Below, one piece after another: positions 58,877 to 64,000 of a stretch of 64,000 nt of DNA. Position numbers and translations under genes: made by a program. This stretch comes from Syncephalastrum monosporum B8922. Taxonomy: Eukaryota > Mucoromycota > Mucoromycetes > Mucorales > Syncephalastraceae. The notes below the pieces were generated by a model. The model made no database searches and had not been told where the DNA came from. It saw only the letters and a program-made list of their open reading frames with translations. The DNA is taken from the NCBI GenBank assembly GCA_000697355.1, contig JNEN01000858.1:124001-188000 (forward strand), written 5' to 3'. Positions within the stretch are counted from its first letter, which is position 1. The number at the start of each line of letters is the position of its first letter.

Positions 58877-61293
58877 ATGTTTGCAAAAGCTAATCCCTAC
58901 GACGAGATTGTCAGTAAGTATAAAACTGGTGGAACAAGTTCATGGGGTTATACAATATCAGGATTCGGGACGGGGATGTCGTCCTGGGCTTTGCTTGGCA
59001 TTTGTCTAGAGAGTATGTCTTGTCTGAGATAACTCACCTGTAATATTCTTCCAAAGCCAGTGCGACAAACGAGAACCTGACATCTGAAAACTGGGAGCTC
59101 ATCCTCAGCGTATGCGACCGCGTGTCAAGAAGCCCTCCCGAGGGGTAAGTCAAAATGCCAAGCTTTCGTTAGTCTTGGCCAAGAGCACCCTGAGATTTCT
59201 GATCCGCAGTGGCCGCATTGTGTAGAGCACGCGACTGTTTGGCTGCCGTTGCCAAGCGATTCACAAGCCGGAATGCCAACGTTCAGCTTTACGCCCTTGC
59301 GGTAAGCTTTGCGTGACGATGGGTCGTTTGGGAAGCTGAAGCTCACTTCTTTTGATTTATTCCAGCTATCCGAGGCGCTCGTGAAAAATTGCGACGTTAC
59401 GGTCCACCGGGAGATCTCTTCGCGGTCCTTCACTGGTGCCTTGAGCAAGCTTATCCACGACAAGGTGAGCTAGTTTGTACACAAGGAGAGATGACAGCGG
59501 CTGATCCGCCTATTTAGACGGTCCACGAGAGCGTGCGTAAGCGGGCATTGGAGCTTATCCAGTTTTGTTCCTTTGAATTCCGTGCCGACCCCTCCCTGGG
59601 TCTGATGAACGAGGTCTATCACTCCATGCGCGCAGAAGGCATCCAGTTTCCAAACCCTCAAAAACCAAAGAAGGAATATACCCAGACCGAGCTCGATAAG
59701 CAAAAAGAAGAGGAGGAGCTGCAGCTTGCGCTTGCCCTGTCCTTGTCCGAATCCGAGAACCGGTCGACGTACAGAGTAAGCCAGCCTCACAATATAAAAT
59801 CATGGATGCAAATTGATGCAAACGCATGCACTTTTCTCGTCCCATAGCCTTCTGCTGCTGCTGCTTCCTCTGCGCCTCGCACAGCCAACACGACGGCCTC
59901 ACAACCAGCAACCTCTACGACAGCCCCCGCACAGGTACGTGTGATAGCCTTCGCACTTGGATTCTCTTTCTCTTTCTATATCATGGCTGACGCTGTGACC
60001 TCTCTAGCCTGACGAATCTGCTGCACCCAAGGTATCACGGGTGCGTGCGTTGTATGACTTTCAGCCGACCGAACAAGGCGAGCTTGGCTTCCAAAAAGGC
60101 GATATTATTCGGGTCATTGAGAGTGTTTACCGCGACTGGTGGAAGGGTGAACTGCGTGGCCAAATGGGCATCTTTCCTGTCAACTATGTGGTATGTTATC
60201 GAGGCTCCTTGGCAATGCAACAAGTGCTTTACTCATCATATACGACTTCACAGGAGAAAATCGTGGATCCTTCACCGGCTGATTTGATGAAGGAGGCCCA
60301 GATGGAGGCCGAAGTGATGAACGAGATTCAGAATGTAGACAAGCTGCTGGATATCTTGGCCCGCATTGACCCTCAGCGGGACTCGTTCTCTGAGAATGAG
60401 GAGCTTCAGGGCCTTTACAACAGCACACTGTCCATCCGTCCTAAGCTTGTTCGGCTCATTGAGAAATACAGCATGAAAAAAGGTAAACACAGAGAGAAAA
60501 AAAATTAGAAGAATGAAAGGACTCTACTAACAGTACCCCCTAGATGAGTTGGTAGCGCTGAATGAGAAATTCCTGCAGGCGCGTACCATGTATGACCGTA
60601 TGCTGGGTAGTTCGCTTGCAAAGTACACTACACCGGGAGGTAAATGCCAAGTTATTGTGATATTCAGGCTTGTATATTTATTTTTTGGTTTACTGAATAG
60701 GTCAACCAGCATACGCGTCTCAGCAACCTTACAGTGGAGGTTACTATGAGCAGGTGCCCCCACCTCAATCACAGCCGCAGCCCCAGCAACCACAGCAGCC
60801 TCCGCCGCAGCCCCAGCAAGTTTCTTACCCACCTTATGGCTCGCCCGGACCTGACTCATACCCCGCCTATCCCCAGCAGCCAGTGCAACAGCAGCCGCCT
60901 CAGCAGGCGTACCAGCAAGGCTATCCACCTCAACCTCAGTCGCCTGCGATGCACCAGCAGCACGAGCAGCCACAGCAACAGGGCACACCTACGCAGCAGC
61001 ACTCGCCCTATGGCTATCCTGATCCTAGCCGACAGCCGCAGCAAGAGCAGCAGCCACCTGCCCAGTATCCTCCTGTTTCGGCGGCGTCGTACTCCACTCC
61101 TGCTCCTTCGTATCCTCCTCCATCGGACCAGAATTCGCAATACCCTCCCGTGCAATACAGTGCTTCTCCTCAGCAACAGCATCAACAGCAGCCGCTCCAG
61201 CAGCAACCGCCGCAGCAGCCGCCTGTTTATGGCCAGCCGCCTTACCCCCAGCAACCGCAGCAGTACGCAGGCGCCTATGCCCAGAATTATTAG
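58877..61293 (+). CDS. HSE1: ESCRT-0 subunit Hse1 (STAM-like; VHS-UIM-SH3)
   Basis: Endosomal sorting protein that with Vps27 captures ubiquitinated cargo. Ten exons: 58877-58913, 59057-59144, 59226-59301, 59366-59464, 59518-59775, 59848-59934, 60008-60190, 60254-60482, 60544-60639, 60701-61293 (581 aa). VHS domain about residues 1-145 (NENLTSENWELILSVCDRVS, RFTSRNANVQLYALA). A ubiquitin-interacting motif EEELQLALALSLSESE lies near residue 175. The SH3 domain is VRALYDFQPTEQGELGFQKG through RDWWKGELRGQMGIFPVNYV. A GAT-like helical segment follows (EAEVMNEIQNVDKLLDILAR), then a ~190-residue Gln/Pro/Tyr-rich tail. Domain order and length match fungal Hse1. The first exon is just 37 nt; its donor GTAAGT is strong and phases close. 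Confidence 0.94.
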
Positions 61294-61507
61294 CCATTCC
61301 TTCGACTATCTCATAATAAAAGACCACATACTCTCCTTGCCTGATAAGATGGAAGGGATAAGGTACCGGGCGCTGTATACGCATTCATGCAGTTTGTCAG
61401 CATGTCCATAATTTTGACGTGTTTCCACTGCCATTGAATCTCCGCGTAATAAACGAGGGCGGCTCGTGACCGCCACCGGCGCCCTCTTATTCTTCACTCC
61501 ACTTGCA

Positions 61508-62615
61508 ATGAACGACAACGTCTACGCACGCGTACGCGACAAGGTCAAAGAGGCCAACCTGACACAGGAAGAAATAGCCGCCATTGACAAAGCGAGGAAC
61601 CAACTCAACAATTATGGTAATGAGCACTTCACTATCGAGACAACGTCGTCGATGGCTTCCCTGCATAATCACTGACATCCTTCGCAACCGTATTCTTCTT
61701 ATTCCCACAGCAACATTCGGCGGCTTTGTGGGCACGACGTTTGCTTTAGTTCTGGGTAAGCACCTGCCCGAATCGCATCGTGGCAGTAATTAACCATGCC
61801 CATAGGAAGAAGAAAGAAGTTCCCGCCCTTGCCCTTTGCAGCCTTTGGCGTGTTTGGCTTCCTCATGGGGTCTCAAGTCGGCTTTGTTTCGGGTGCCATG
61901 GCTGGTGTCAAGACGATCAACTCACTGCCCAACTCACAGAGACTGATTAATCTGATCAAGGATGCTCAGTAAGTGGGGGAGGGAGGGCAAGAGGATGTGG
62001 TAAGAAAGAAGCGCAGTAGCTTATGTGTACGAAAGGCAGGAAATCATTGCGGGCCGAAATCGCGATCCGATGGTGACCCGTCGGCCGCCTCCGGCCCCAG
62101 GCGCCGCTCAGCAGCTGCCCCCGCATAACCAGGATCAGGATGCTTTCGGACAAGATGACGTCTACTCACAATACGAACGACTGGAGACTGGGTTCGAGCA
62201 AGGTGAGCGACAGGGCTTTCTCGTTTGACATCCTTGTGTAACGCGTTCTCCGTCATCGACGATAGAGCCACAACCACACGAGTCGACGAGCTCATGGCAG
62301 GCCAGAGCAAGCGCATCTGCAGGTACGGTAGACGAACCCCAGCCACGAAAGCCATCCGCACCGCCGCAGCCCAGTGCATGGGATAAGATCCGTGCAGAAA
62401 GCACGCCTTCCAGCACGTGGGCCAAAATCCGGTCCGAAGCCCAAAAGGATCCTGACGCCATGAGCAGCAGCCGTCTTGCACATGCGCGCTCGGAGACAGC
62501 CAAGGAGCTCCAAGACCGTAGCATGGACACATTTGAGGAGCTGCCGCGTACGCGTGAGGAAAGCGAGCAGCGGGAACGTCGGCGGAAGAACCAGTATGGT
62601 GATCCAATTGAATAA
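61508..62615 (+). CDS. OCIA-domain-like small membrane protein
   Basis: Exons 61508-61616, 61711-61755, 61806-61968, 62036-62202, 62266-62615 (277 aa). N-terminal helix MNDNVYARVRDKVKEANLTQ, then a first glycine-rich membrane segment FGGFVGTTFALVLG and a second, PFAAFGVFGFLMGSQVGFVS, separated by RRKKFPPLP. The charged C-terminal half (WDKIRAESTPSSTWAKIRSE, RERRRKNQYGDPIE) is helical or disordered. The two short Gly-rich helices around a basic Pro turn resemble OCIAD1/2 proteins, which sit in mitochondrial or endosomal membranes; the match is by architecture, so treat it as tentative. Two tandem WxKIR repeats in the tail are notable. It follows HSE1 by 214 nt in the same direction. Confidence 0.72.
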
Positions 62616-62858
62616 TGATACTTGGCCACGCATGCTCTTTTCTTGACCTGGATATAGATTGTGAAAAAGAAACAGGGTCATTCTGTTATCTGTTGCTGAG
62701 AGAGTGTGATATGAGTGAGCTCCTGATGACAGCATGAGGGATATTTGATCTTCGGTGTTCGATTGTTCGAGTTCAGCCCAGTCATTTCCCAACGCGTGCA
62801 CACACACACAACAACAAAATAAATTTTTCGTCGTCTTCTCTTCCAGTTTATCGCAATC

Positions 62859-63799
62859 ATGAAACGATTTTCGCAAGATTACCCTTCGAACAGTCAATAT
62901 ACACCCTATGAGACTGACATGAAGCGCTATGCCTGGGATCGGGACATGCCACACGACCAGTCGCAAGGTGGCTATGGTGGCTATAATCCCTACCCTGCGC
63001 AAGGCAATGCGTACGCTTCCCAGCCCAATCCTGCTTTTCCTCCTCCTCCTCCTCCTCCTGCACGGAATGATTACCCATACGGCCAGTACAATCCTCATGA
63101 TGCTGGGTACGGCAGTCGGCCGAATCCTCAGAATGAATCGTCTATGCCTCCTTCGCGTAATTTCGGTGGTCATGGGCGTGGTGGTGGTCATGCGCATAAT
63201 CGTGGTGGAGGACCTATGCGCGGGTCACGCCGTGCTTTCAAAAGATCACAGCAGCCTCACAGACCTGCTCCTTACCACGATAATCATCATCAACCTCAAC
63301 CACATCATAACCAACCCACCCCGCGATCCATGAGAGCTTCCTATCGTCAGACTGACCCTCGGATTCAAAGCAATCAAACGTCTTTTAACGATTATGAGGA
63401 TAACCGTCCCCCCGCCGGTCGAGGCCCGGGTGGTCGATGGGAAGATCGCCGCTCTCAGAACTGGCAAGACGACGCTCCTCCCCGTCATGGTAAGTTTTCA
63501 TCTTTTCTATTCCCAGGCAAAGAAACAGTATCATGCACACCTCTACACACCTGCACGCATACACACAAAACATCATGCGTACACATTACACACACAAGGC
63601 ACATGCGTGCAATCCATAGTATGTGTGCATGTACGGCAGGCGGGCAAAGCTCTCTCTCTCTCTCTTTCCGCCTCTTTATCTGTCTCAATGTGCTCTGCTC
63701 GCTTCCTGTGTCGTTGTTCATGTTTATATCGACCTCTGCCTCTACATACGCACGATGTCTTCCCATTTCCCAGTGATAAGGCTTTGGACGAAATGAGCT
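62859..63799 (+). CDS. Gly/Arg/Tyr/Pro/His-rich low-complexity protein
   Basis: Exon 1 is 62859-63489 (ATG opens MKRFSQDYPSNSQYTPYE). It encodes Tyr/Gly-rich text (DQSQGGYGGYNPYPAQ), a run of seven Pro, RGG/RGR boxes (HGRGGGHAHNRGGGPMRGSR), a His/Gln/Pro segment and a second Gly/Arg segment (RPPAGRGPGGRW). Such composition is typical of RNA-associated, condensate-forming proteins; no RRM or helicase motif is present. The end is uncertain: a GTAAGT donor at 63490 joined to the acceptor CCCAG near 63773 gives only seven more residues and a stop at 63797-63799, while another frame in exon 2 (DKALDEMSYTVVES) looks more protein-like but does not match the phase. Further exons may lie beyond the window. 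Confidence 0.6.
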
Positions 63800-63924
63800 A
63801 TACCGTAGTTGAATCCGTAAGATAACAAGTTACCCATACATGCCCCAGCAGCAGACCTTTCCGATACACCAACGAAACAGCAACAAGATGAGTTGAGAGT
63901 TTGAGCCAAGCCGAAGATGCCTAA

Positions 63925-63962
63925 ACACGACACACACACACACACTCATCCACACACACAAT
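63925..63962. repeat. CA-rich microsatellite
   Basis: ACACACAC-type repeat interrupted by CTCATC close to the right edge of the window, downstream of the low-complexity gene. Other CA/CT-rich pieces lie in that gene's intron (about 63540-63665). Confidence 0.75.
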
Positions 63963-64000
63963 ATTCATACACAAGAGTCTTGAGCAAGGAGCCTAAACCT

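Overview
This is a fungal nuclear window. Protein genes are split by many short introns (mostly 50-110 nt, GT-AG with TAG/CAG acceptors and two clean GC-AG cases). The products are fungal: ERG9, VTC/SPX proteins, Hse1, a Sut1-type sucrose carrier, a PKA catalytic subunit with a polyQ head and an HRI-type eIF2alpha kinase. The gene content and very compact introns suggest Mucoromycota (Mucorales-like); this is inference, since no rRNA or other decisive marker is present. All gene models were joined by hand from splice consensus, reading-frame phase and family conservation; every multi-exon model given here closes in frame unless noted.

Layout. 0.4-6.1 kb: SUT1-like carrier (-) and an arrestin-fold adaptor (+), divergent. 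6.2-12.6 kb: mobile-element territory, with a solo Tc1-type helix-turn-helix fragment followed by a 3.2-kb element (8639-11841) that has 457-nt inverted terminal arms flanked by TA on both sides and carries a decayed gene of unknown family. 12.6-22 kb: a small possible GPI protein (-), PKA (+), squalene synthase (+), mitochondrial FAD/folate carrier (-), cytochrome c (+) and an R3HCC1-like protein (-). 22-27 kb: an AT-rich gene-poor stretch with a 19-nt tandem repeat. 27-52 kb: a phosphate/polyphosphate neighbourhood with a SPX phosphate transporter (+), an HRI-like kinase (+), a VTC polyphosphate polymerase paralogue (-) and a second VTC paralogue (+, 49.9 kb). Between the two VTC genes lie a DAG-lipase-like protein (-), a mucin-like single-pass membrane protein (-) and a long disordered protein (+). 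52-64 kb: acyl-CoA thioesterase II (-), a 3-kb gene-poor gap, then a tight run of four + genes: RBMS-type RNA-binding protein, Hse1 (ESCRT-0), an OCIA-like membrane protein and an RG/His/Pro-rich protein at the right edge.

How they fit together. Most genes are ordinary housekeeping or signalling genes. Two themes stand out. One is the clustering of three SPX-domain genes for phosphate uptake and polyphosphate synthesis. The other is the long-inverted-repeat element, whose internal protein resembles no transposase I recognise. No tRNA, rRNA, CRISPR or viral gene was seen.
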